NCBI GenBank assembly: GCA_963728985.1 | Contig: CAVSME010000011.1 | Location: 13,404 to 77,403, forward strand | Length of the DNA stretch: 64,000 nucleotides | Source: DASXAI01 sp963728985 | GTDB taxonomy: Bacteria > Actinomycetota > Acidimicrobiia > Acidimicrobiales > Ilumatobacteraceae | Reading direction: 5' to 3' | Shown here: positions 9,120-15,782 of the stretch, in pieces | How positions within the stretch are numbered: the first letter of the stretch is position 1 | Layout of the letters: the number at the start of each line of letters is the position of its first letter | Translations under genes and position numbers: made by a program | The notes under the pieces: generated by a model | What the model was told of the DNA's origin: nothing | Seen by the model: the letters and a program-made list of their open reading frames with translations, nothing else | Databases searched by the model: none

Positions 9120-9683
9120 TCAACCGGCGTCGACCGTGATCTCGACTGGGACGCCGTTGGTCAGCACGTCGAACACGGCGGACCGCCTGCGGGACTGCTC
9201 GACGATCTTCTTCAGCTTCTCGGGGTTGTCACCGCGCAGGCGGAAGCTCACCTGCACGTTCTGGTAGCCGTTGCGCACCTCGTCCGACAGTCCGAGGATG
9301 CCCATCAGGTCGATGTCGCCTTCGACGGTGGACTCGACCGATTCGAGGTTCACGCCCCGAGCGGCGGCGATGTTGGCGATGCCGGCCGTGAGGCACGCGG
9401 CGAGCGCGTGGAGGAGGTACTCGACGGGCGTCGGGCCGTTGTCGCGGCCGACGAGGACAGCCGGGTGGTCGGCGTCGAGCGTGAAGGACTTCTCGTGGGT
9501 CATCTCCTGTGTGGCGCCGTAGAAGCCATGAAGGGTCGACTGGTTGTGGGTGCCGTTCACCCAGCGGTTCGTGGCGCGGAACTGGAACTTGGCGATCTCG
9601 GGCGTGGTCCGGACAGCATCGATGGTGGCGAACAGCGTCGCCGTGTCGACACCGTTGCGGTTCGGGTTCTCGGTGACGGTCAC
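9120..9683 (-). CDS. OsmC family protein with one of the two redox cysteines replaced
   Basis: A 187-residue OsmC/Ohr-fold protein. The first conserved Cys is in ALAACLTAG (residue 97). The position where the second reactive Cys normally sits (before the ...SAV..VLTNGVPV end) is Ser164 in VEQSRRRSAV. True Ohr/OsmC peroxidases use both cysteines to reduce organic hydroperoxides, so this member may not be a thiol peroxidase, or may use another resolving thiol. Start is GTG at 9683 with AAGGAG about 6 bases upstream. It is the first gene of the minus-strand cluster and is divergent from the dehydratase pair across about 117 bases, which should contain both promoters. Confidence 0.87.
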   Translation of the reverse strand: MTVTENPNRNGVDTATLFATIDAVRTTPEIAKFQFRATNRWVNGTHNQSTLHGFYGATQEMTHEKSFTLDADHPAVLVGRDNGPTPVEYLLHALAACLTAGIANIAAARGVNLESVESTVEGDIDLMGILGLSDEVRNGYQNVQVSFRLRGDNPEKLKKIVEQSRRRSAVFDVLTNGVPVEITVDAG

Positions 9684-9800
9684 GTCGGTCTCCTTGGTAC
9701 GTCGTTCCTGGTGGGATGACCGTAAGAGAGCGACCTTCCCGCGACCTTCCTCTTCTTCGCAGCGCCTCTTCGGCGCCGACTCGCGAATAAGGTGCGGCCC

Positions 9801-10295
9801 GTGGCTTCCTCACTTGTGCCGCCCGAGACCCGAGAGATGGTGGGCCAGCCGCTGGGCGACCCCGTCTCCGCGGTCGTGACCCGGCGCGAGGCGCAGCGCT
9901 ACGCCCGGGCCGTCGGCGATCTCTCGCCCATCTACTTCGACGAGACCGCCGCCCGGGCCGCCGGCTACGACGGGCTCGTCGCGCCGCCGACGTTCGTAGG
10001 CCACGCCGTGGTCGAAGGAGCGACACTCGACGACCTGCGCGTCGACGGCATGTGGCTCGATCGAGGCCCGCGCCTGCGCCTCAGCGTGTCGCGCAGCATG
10101 TTCGGCGGCGAGGAGTGGGAGTTCCACCGGCCCGTCCTGGTGGGCGACACCATCACCGCGCAGCGCCGGCTCGGTGCGGTGGAGGAGAAGGACGGACGCT
10201 CCGGGCCGTTCGTGCTGATCCACTACGAGACCACGTTCACCAACCAGCACGATGAGGTCGTGGCCGTGTCGCGGCTCGTGGGGATCGCCCGATGA
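9801..10295 (+). CDS. MaoC-like hotdog dehydratase, N-terminal-type subunit
   Basis: A 164-residue single-hotdog protein of the FAS1-like/MaoC N-terminal dehydratase family (HadA/HadC-like). It has RYARAVGDLSPIYFDE, the hydration-site-adjacent motif found in the structural subunit of heterodimeric (3R)-hydroxyacyl dehydratases. GTG at 9801 is chosen because AAGG lies 8-9 bases upstream; GTG at 9792 is an alternative adding three residues. The stop overlaps the next gene's start (ATGA), so the pair likely forms a heterodimer. It probably dehydrates or hydrates acyl-CoA or acyl-ACP thioesters. The actual substrate cannot be read from sequence. Confidence 0.82.
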   Translation: MASSLVPPETREMVGQPLGDPVSAVVTRREAQRYARAVGDLSPIYFDETAARAAGYDGLVAPPTFVGHAVVEGATLDDLRVDGMWLDRGPRLRLSVSRSMFGGEEWEFHRPVLVGDTITAQRRLGAVEEKDGRSGPFVLIHYETTFTNQHDEVVAVSRLVGIAR

Positions 10296-10708
10296 GCGGC
10301 CAGCCGCTCCCCGGTGATCTCGCCGCCGGCGACGAGCTCCCGCCCGCCACCCGGAACGCATCACGCGCCCAGCTGTTCCTCTACAGCGCTGCCACCCACA
10401 ACCCGCACCGCATCCACTACGACCGCGACTACGCCCTCACCGAGGGACACCCGGACATCATCGTGCACGGCCCGCTGCAGGGCGCGTGGCTCAGCCAGTA
10501 CGTGACCGACTGGGCCGGACCGAAGGGTCGCATGGTGGCGCTGACATGGCAGAACCGCCGCTCCGCACTCCCCGAGCACGACTACATCTTCCGGGGCACG
10601 GTGCGGGCCGTCGATGGAGACGTCGTGCACCTCGACGTGTGGGCCGAAGACGGCGACGGCACGGTGCTGATGCCGGGCACGGCAACCGTGCGCCTGCCAA
10701 CCGCCTGA
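10292..10708 (+). CDS. MaoC-like acyl dehydratase, catalytic-type subunit
   Basis: A 138-residue hotdog protein with the hydratase-2 style motif in AATHNPHRIHYDRDYA, where Asn/His near HNPHRIH and the Asp two residues on are the usual catalytic region. It is followed by HPDIIVHGPLQGAW, which lines the thioester tunnel. It begins inside the stop of the preceding dehydratase gene, so co-translation and a 1:1 complex are likely, as in HadAB/HadBC-type enzymes. The convergent methyltransferase gene starts only 8 bases after its stop. Family certain; pathway (fatty-acid degradation, mesaconyl-CoA-type or polyketide-like) unknown. Confidence 0.82.
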   Translation: MSGQPLPGDLAAGDELPPATRNASRAQLFLYSAATHNPHRIHYDRDYALTEGHPDIIVHGPLQGAWLSQYVTDWAGPKGRMVALTWQNRRSALPEHDYIFRGTVRAVDGDVVHLDVWAEDGDGTVLMPGTATVRLPTA

Positions 10709-10716
10709 CGAGTCGC

Positions 10717-11526
10717 CTACGAGCGCCGGGCGACGGCCAGCAGATGGGCGCTGAGCCCCGCCAGCGCCGGCTCGGACTCGACCAGCCGGGCCGCATCGAC
10801 GATGACGGCCCGGTCGGACTCGTCGGGCCAGCGGGCGTCGAGCGACGACAGCCACCCAGCCAGTCCCTCGACCCCGACCAGTTCCACGACGTGGAGATCG
10901 GCGGCGGTGATCTCCTCGCGCAGCTCGTCCGGATGGTGGAAGAACGCCGTCGTGAACCAGTGGGCGTGGTCGTCGGGGTTGGTGTGGCGACCGTCGCCAA
11001 GGTCGCGCTGCACGATCTGGCGGAACGCCGCGTCGAACAGGAAGCCACGGGCCAGACCATCGAAGAGCGACGCGAAGCGACTGATGGCGGCGACCGCGAC
11101 CGGACCGCCATGGCGCACAACGCGGCGAGCCTCGCCGAGAGCGGCCAGACGATCGGCCCGCTCGACCAAGTGGTACAGCGGACCGAGGAGCAGGACGGCA
11201 TCGAAGCCGGCGTCGCCAAGGTCGAGCTGCCGGGCGTCACCGACGTCAGCACGGAAGGCACGACTGCGAAACGCGTCGCGAGCCTGCTCCACGTGCCGAG
11301 GGGTGACGTCGATCAGCTGGACCTCGTACCCATCGTCGAGCAGCCAGCGGGCGTGCACGCCGGTACCACCGCCAACGTCGAGCACGCGCGCCGGCGGCGG
11401 CGGCAGGTGACGGCGCAGGATCTCCTGCGTGCGCACCAGCTCCAACTCGGCGAGCCCGCCGACCAAGCGGTCCTCCTCGCGCTCACGCTCGTAGTGGCGC
11501 ACCACGACGTCGAGCTCGTCGTCCAC
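10717..11526 (-). CDS. class I SAM-dependent methyltransferase
   Basis: A protein of about 269 residues with the SAM-binding motif I VLDVGGGTGVHA, acidic loop IDVTP, and motif IV/post-I region FDAVLLLGPLYHL, typical of small-molecule methyltransferases. The GTG at 11526 starts right at the conserved N-terminal helix (VDDELDVVVRHYERE); a longer open frame to 11643 overlaps poorly coding sequence. It lies 47 bases downstream of a (frameshifted) MerR regulator gene on the same strand, which may have controlled it. No substrate-specific motif recognised. Confidence 0.82.
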   Translation of the reverse strand: MDDELDVVVRHYEREREEDRLVGGLAELELVRTQEILRRHLPPPPARVLDVGGGTGVHARWLLDDGYEVQLIDVTPRHVEQARDAFRSRAFRADVGDARQLDLGDAGFDAVLLLGPLYHLVERADRLAALGEARRVVRHGGPVAVAAISRFASLFDGLARGFLFDAAFRQIVQRDLGDGRHTNPDDHAHWFTTAFFHHPDELREEITAADLHVVELVGVEGLAGWLSSLDARWPDESDRAVIVDAARLVESEPALAGLSAHLLAVARRS

Positions 11527-11573
11527 CGCGCCGACGGTAACGAAGCCGAGCCGTTGACGGCCGGCCTTTTTCC

Positions 11574-12238
11574 TCAGCCGGCCGCGGGCGCGATCGGCAT
11601 CTGGAGCTCGGTGACGCAGCGCGATGGATCGTCGTCGTGCCACTCCCGGTACAGCTCTCGGCTCCGGCCGACGGGCCTGGTATGCACCACCACCGACCCG
11701 TCGTCGGCGGGCTCCTCGTACCAGGCCACCATCATGCGGAATGAGACTCTCGCTTGCTGAAGGCGGGCGAGGAGGAGCGGCACCATCCGACCGAACACGG
11801 GCCCGAGGGGAAGGCCGAGCCCTTCGGACACATCGGTGATGGCGGCCACCCGCAGCGGCTCGGTCTGCTTGATCACGACATCCTGCATCGACATGGGACT
11901 GGCTCCTTCCAGGGCCTTCAGATGGCCCTCCACGCGGCGGAGGCGGGCGTGCTCGTCGGCCAGCGTCTGCTCGATCTGGGCGCTGCGCAGGAGCAGCATC
12001 CCTCGCAACTGCTCGACCGTCGGCTCCTCGTCGAGCATGGCCCGATCTGCGCCAGGCTGAAGCCGAGGTCGCGCAACGCCACCAGCCGGTGGAGTCGAGC
12101 GAGCTGAGCCACCGCGTAGGAGCGGTAGGCCGTGGCGCCGTCGACGTGCTCGGGGCGCAGCAGGCCGAGCTGGTCGTAGTGACGCAGCATCCGGGGCGAG
12201 ACCTGGCCGAGACGGGCGAACTGACCGATGCTCAACAT
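11574..12238 (-). pseudogene. MerR family regulator with GyrI-like domain, interrupted by a frameshift
   Basis: The N-terminal part, starting at 12238 (MLSIGQFARLGQVSPRMLR), is a MerR winged helix running to RDLGFSLAQIG. The remainder (AMLDEEPTVEQLRG to the C-terminal effector-binding region EPLRVAAITDVSEGLG) is only readable in another frame. The shift falls at about 12039-12044, where one extra G in the minus-strand GGG would restore Q-I-G-A-M-L-D. Together the parts have normal BmrR/TipA-like length (about 220 residues): DNA-binding domain, coiled coil, GyrI-like ligand domain. Either a genuine inactivating single-base deletion or a homopolymer sequencing error. Confidence 0.78.
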
Positions 12239-12343
12239 GACGGTGCCATCTCACGCCCTCTCACCGTGTCAAGGTCAACTCCCAAAACGACCGGAGCACC
12301 GTCCCATGATGAGACGGTGCTCCGGCAGTTGCGACGGAAAGGG

Positions 12344-13993
12344 TCAGACAGTGGCGGGCTGGCGCTCGTCACGCATGTCGAAGCCCCGGTAACCGTCGGC
12401 CACGATGGCGTCGCACTCCTCGCGGTAGACCCCGACACCGCCGATGTAGGGCATCAGCACCCGAGGCTTGCCGGGCACGTTCGAGCCCATGTACCAGGAG
12501 TTGGCCAGCGGGTAGAGCGTGGCGTTGCCGGCCTCGTTGTTGTGGTCGACCCAGAAGTCCTCGGCTTCCTTCGTGGACTCGATCGCCGCCTTGCCGTTGT
12601 CTCGCAGATACACGAGGCAGTCGGCCACCCAGTCGACGTGCTGCTCGATGGAGATCATCATGTTCGAGAACACCGACGGGCTGGCCGGGCCGGTGATGGT
12701 GAACAGGTTCGGGAAGCCGTGCACCATCAGCCCCAGGTACGTGCGGGTGCCGTCGTGCCACTTGTCCTTGAGCGTCACGCCGTTGCGGCCTTCGATGTCG
12801 ACGGCCACCAGCGCGCCGGTCATGGCGTCGAAGCCAGTGGCGAAGACGATGGCGTCGAACGTGAACTCCTCGTCCGACGTGCGGACGCCCGTCGGCGTGA
12901 TCTCCTCGATCGGCGTGCGCCGGATGTTGATCAGCCGCACGTTCTCCCGGTTGAACGTCTCGTAGTAGCCGCTGTCGAGGCAGGGCCGCTTCGTGCCCAT
13001 CGGATGGTCGAACGGGCAGAGGTCTTCGGCCGTCTGCGGGTCCTTCACGATGGAGCGGATCTTGTTGCGGATGAACTCGCAGGCGGTGTCGTTCGCCTCC
13101 TTGTTCGTGATGAGGTCGTTGAAGGCGAGCAGCATCCCGACGAGGTTGCCTGACTGCCAGCCCACCTCGTAGACCGCGTTGCGCTCCTCCTCGGACACCT
13201 CGAGAGCCGAGCGAGTGGGCTCCACGACCGGCACCCCGAAGCCCGACGTGCGGGCGGCCTGGCGGTGGTCCGGGTAGATCGCCTTCATGGCGTCGGACTC
13301 GTCCTTGGCCAGTGGGCGGTTGCCGGCGGGCAGGCTGAAGTTCGGCGTGCGCTGGAACACGGTGAGGTGCGCGGCCTGCTCGGCGATGATGGGGATGGAC
13401 TGGATGCCCGACGAGCCCGTGCCGATGATGCCGACGTTCAGGCCGGTGAAGTCGACGCCCTCGTGGGGCCAGTGGCCGGTGTGGTAGGTAGCGCCCTGGT
13501 AGCTCTCCACGCCCGCGATCTCCGGGAGCTTCGAGTGCGACAGGCAGCCCGATGCCATGACGTAGAAGTGGGCGTCGATGGTCTCGCCCTTCGACGTGGA
13601 GATCGCCCAGCGGCAGGCGTCGTCGTCCCACACCGCCTTGTCGACGCTGGTCTGGAACTCGATGTCCTTGCGGAGGTCGAAGCGGTCGGCGACGTGGTTG
13701 GCGTACTTCAGGATCTCGGGCTGGGGCGAGTAGCGCTCGCTCCAGGTCCACTCCTGCTCGAGCTCCTTGTCGAACGAGAAGGAGTAGTTGAGGCTCTCGA
13801 CGTCGCAACGAGCGCCCGGGTAGCGGTTCCAGTACCACGTACCACCCACGCCATCGCCCCGCTCGATGACCTTCACCGAGAAGCCCAAGTTCCGCAGCTT
13901 GTACAGCATGTACATGCCCGCGAACCCGGCACCCACGACCACCACGTCAAGGCTGCGGCTGGATCCGTTCCCCTGTGCTTGCGCCATCATCAT
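12344..13993 (-). CDS. type I Baeyer-Villiger-like flavin monooxygenase
   Basis: A 549-residue flavoprotein with FAD motif GAGFAG (residues 21-26), second Rossmann motif GTGSSG (191-196), and between them the Baeyer-Villiger fingerprint in the form Y165-x-G-xxx-H171-xxx-W175-P176 (Tyr replaces the usual Phe). This matches cyclohexanone/phenylacetone-monooxygenase relatives, which insert one oxygen next to a ketone using NADPH, FAD and O2. Three consecutive ATGs occur at 13993, 13990 and 13987, preceded by a G-rich stretch; the true start could be any of them. It stands alone, divergent from the metallophosphoesterase across 165 bases. Substrate range unknown. Confidence 0.9.
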   Translation of the reverse strand: MMMAQAQGNGSSRSLDVVVVGAGFAGMYMLYKLRNLGFSVKVIERGDGVGGTWYWNRYPGARCDVESLNYSFSFDKELEQEWTWSERYSPQPEILKYANHVADRFDLRKDIEFQTSVDKAVWDDDACRWAISTSKGETIDAHFYVMASGCLSHSKLPEIAGVESYQGATYHTGHWPHEGVDFTGLNVGIIGTGSSGIQSIPIIAEQAAHLTVFQRTPNFSLPAGNRPLAKDESDAMKAIYPDHRQAARTSGFGVPVVEPTRSALEVSEEERNAVYEVGWQSGNLVGMLLAFNDLITNKEANDTACEFIRNKIRSIVKDPQTAEDLCPFDHPMGTKRPCLDSGYYETFNRENVRLINIRRTPIEEITPTGVRTSDEEFTFDAIVFATGFDAMTGALVAVDIEGRNGVTLKDKWHDGTRTYLGLMVHGFPNLFTITGPASPSVFSNMMISIEQHVDWVADCLVYLRDNGKAAIESTKEAEDFWVDHNNEAGNATLYPLANSWYMGSNVPGKPRVLMPYIGGVGVYREECDAIVADGYRGFDMRDERQPATV

Positions 13994-14158
13994 CCCCCGG
14001 AGTTCTCATCGGACTGAACGTCTGGACTGGGTTCCCACCACCGGTCGCCGTCGGCTCGGCCGGATGCCGGCGCAACGGCGGCGGTCACGATGCAGCGTAC
14101 CGATCCGCCGTTCGGCGGGCGAGTTCGGACGGCTCCGTGCGCCGATAGCGTCGCAGGC

Positions 14159-14995
14159 GTGTCGACCTTGCGGCTGGCCATCGTCTCTGACACCCATCTC
14201 TCGCGGCGGACACCAGAGGCCCAGGCCAACTGGGAAGCGGTGCTCGACCACCTCGCCGCCGACCCGCCCGACCTCGTCATCCACGGCGGCGATCTCACCG
14301 TCGACGGCGCCAACGATCAGCGCGACCTCAGCGACGCCCGCCTGCAGCTGGACCGCCTGCCGGCGCCGTGGCGAGCCATCCCCGGCAACCACGACATCGG
14401 CGACAACCCGCGGCCCGGCCAGCCCGCCGGCGAGGCCGTCGACGACGAGCGGCGCCACCGCTGGCTCGACACGATCGGACCCGACTGGTGGGCCGAGGGG
14501 CTCGACGGCTGGACGATCCTGGCCGTCGACGCCCAGCTGTTCGAGTCCGGGCTGGCCGCCGAAGGTGAGCAGCGTGCCTGGATCGAGGACCAGCTCCGTG
14601 AGGCCGGCACCACCGAGCGCGTCCTGTTCGTGACGCACAAGCCGGTCGCCGGACCCGACGACGAGCTCGCCACCGCGCCCCCGTACCGGTTCGTACCGCC
14701 CGCCACCCGCGCCTGGCTGGGCCGGCTCCTGGCCGAAGCTCGCGTCCCGATGGTGGTGAGCGGTCACGTGCACCAGTTCCGGGTGCTCGACCTCGACGGT
14801 CGCCGCCACGCCTGGGCCCCCACCACGTGGGCGGTCCTGCCCGACGACCTCCAGCCGACGTTCGGGCGCAAGCGCGGCGGCCTGCTGTCGATCGAGTTGC
14901 ACGCCGACGGGCCAGGCGAGCCGACCCTGGTCGAGCCGCCTGACTTCCGGCAGCTGACCCTCCTGCGCGACGTCCCCAGCCCCTACGACCACTAA
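14159..14995 (+). CDS. calcineurin-like metallophosphoesterase
   Basis: A 278-residue protein with all five metallophosphoesterase motifs in order: SDTHL (D-x-H), GGDLT, GNHD, THKP and SGHVHQ (G-H-x-H). These bind two metal ions and hydrolyse phosphomono- or diesters. It resembles the Icc/CpdA-like 3',5'-cyclic nucleotide phosphodiesterase group in length and spacing, but substrate cannot be assigned. Start is GTG at 14159, immediately before the first beta strand (MSTLRLAIVSDTHL); an in-frame extension to 14090 is unlikely. No signal peptide. Followed by a 252-base gap rich in inverted repeats. Confidence 0.88.
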   Translation: MSTLRLAIVSDTHLSRRTPEAQANWEAVLDHLAADPPDLVIHGGDLTVDGANDQRDLSDARLQLDRLPAPWRAIPGNHDIGDNPRPGQPAGEAVDDERRHRWLDTIGPDWWAEGLDGWTILAVDAQLFESGLAAEGEQRAWIEDQLREAGTTERVLFVTHKPVAGPDDELATAPPYRFVPPATRAWLGRLLAEARVPMVVSGHVHQFRVLDLDGRRHAWAPTTWAVLPDDLQPTFGRKRGGLLSIELHADGPGEPTLVEPPDFRQLTLLRDVPSPYDH

Positions 14996-15036
14996 TTGCC
15001 ACGGCTTCGAGTGGTGCGGACGAGCACCATCGGTGC

Positions 15037-15101
15037 CCAAAAGCGTTCCGGTCACCAGAATGCACCGGGACGGTGCCGATCCGTGACCAGAAGCCTTTTG
15101 G
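15037..15101. repeat. 65-bp symmetric multi-segment palindrome
   Basis: Three arm pairs are arranged symmetrically around base 15069: CCAAAAG (15037-15043) with CTTTTGG (15095-15101), GGTCAC with GTGACC, and GCACC (15062-15066) with GGTGC (15072-15076). The result is an interrupted hairpin with a five-base loop. A second, alternative hairpin TGACCA-N9-TGGTCA (15084-15104) overlaps the right arm. It could be a transcription terminator after the phosphoesterase, an RNA switch, or an operator array for the downstream glyoxalase-type gene. Confidence 0.7.
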
Positions 15102-15205
15102 TCATGTCTCCCGCCCATCCCCCGGGCTGACCTGCGTCACGACCTTCCGGGTGCTTCCCAGCCGTTCCCCGGCGCGGGGAAGAACCCGGGAAGGCCTTCT
15201 CCTTA

Positions 15206-15225
15206 TGGTCACCGCCAAATGACCA
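15206..15225. promoter_or_regulatory. inverted repeat TGGTCA-N8-TGACCA upstream of the VOC gene
   Basis: A perfect 6-bp inverted repeat lies 10 bases upstream of the AAGGAG ribosome binding site of the gene at 15248. The same half-sites occur in reverse arrangement at 15084-15104, which suggests binding sites for one dimeric regulator. A further hairpin-forming stretch TTCCCCG-GCG-CGGGGAA lies at about 15165-15181. No regulator gene is adjacent. Confidence 0.5.
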
Positions 15226-15247
15226 CAGAGACATCAAGGAGTACGAA

Positions 15248-15649
15248 GTGACTGCCACGACCATGCCCTCCATCACCCACGTCGCCGTGACGGTGTCGGA
15301 CCTCGAAGTCAGCGAGCCCTGGTACACCAAGCTCCTCGGCGTCGAGCCCGTCCTCGACGAGGACACCGGGCCGTTCCGCCACATCGTGTACGCCGTCGGC
15401 GGCACGCTGCTCGGGCTGCACGGCTTCCCGGATCTCAACAGCAAGGACGCGTTCGACGAGCGCCGCCCCGGTCTCGACCACATCGCCTTCGGCGTCTCCA
15501 GCCGGCGCGAGCTGGCCGAATGGGCCGCCCGCCTCGACGAGCTGGGTGTGGAGCACGGGGAGATCAAGGACGCCGGCTACGGCTCGGGCCTGTCCTTCCG
15601 TGACCCCGACAACATCGCCCTCGAGCTGTTCGCACCTCCTGGAGCATGA
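15248..15649 (+). CDS. VOC (glyoxalase/dioxygenase superfamily) protein
   Basis: A 133-residue vicinal-oxygen-chelate protein with two beta-alpha-beta-beta-beta modules: SITHVAVTVSDLEVSEPWYT at the N terminus and LDHIAFGV...IALELFAPPG in the second half. Candidate metal ligands are the His in ITHVAV and LDHIAF and the Glu in ALELF, the usual 2-His-1-Glu set. Start is GTG at 15248 with AAGGAG at 15235-15240. The family covers glyoxalase I, fosfomycin resistance and extradiol dioxygenases; sequence does not decide between them. It is monocistronic, preceded by palindromic sites and followed by a strong hairpin terminator. Confidence 0.87.
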   Translation: MTATTMPSITHVAVTVSDLEVSEPWYTKLLGVEPVLDEDTGPFRHIVYAVGGTLLGLHGFPDLNSKDAFDERRPGLDHIAFGVSSRRELAEWAARLDELGVEHGEIKDAGYGSGLSFRDPDNIALELFAPPGA

Positions 15650-15655
15650 CCGGTT

Positions 15656-15685
15656 GCTGGGCAGCGGCACCCGCCGCTGCCCAGC
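15656..15685. terminator. strong GC-rich hairpin between convergent genes
   Basis: A perfect 12-bp stem, GCTGGGCAGCGG paired with CCGCTGCCCAGC, has a 6-base loop and begins 6 bases after the stop of the VOC gene. There is no T-tract, as is common for actinobacterial terminators. Being symmetrical, it could also act on the convergent AfsR-like gene ending at 15783. Confidence 0.75.
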
Positions 15686-15724
15686 GCGACCGGTCGAACG
15701 TCAGCGCGCCATTCCGGCGAGCGC

Positions 15725-15743
15725 GCCGCCGCAATGCGGCGGC
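15725..15743. repeat. perfect 9+1+9 palindrome (GCCGCCGCA-A-TGCGGCGGC)
   Basis: It lies between the convergent VOC and AfsR-like genes, downstream of the terminator hairpin. A near-identical copy occurs at 32500-32518, again between convergent genes. It may be a REP-like element or a protein-binding site; with only one central base it is better suited to DNA binding than to a tight hairpin. Confidence 0.55.
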
Positions 15744-15782
15744 AGGGGCAGCCGGCCGCGGGATTGTCCGAAGCGCAGCGTG

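Noticed and set aside
12369..13838. 489-codon minus-strand frame overlapping the Baeyer-Villiger monooxygenase in another frame
   Set aside because: Arg/His-rich shadow frame; the neighbouring frame carries the FAD and BVMO motifs.
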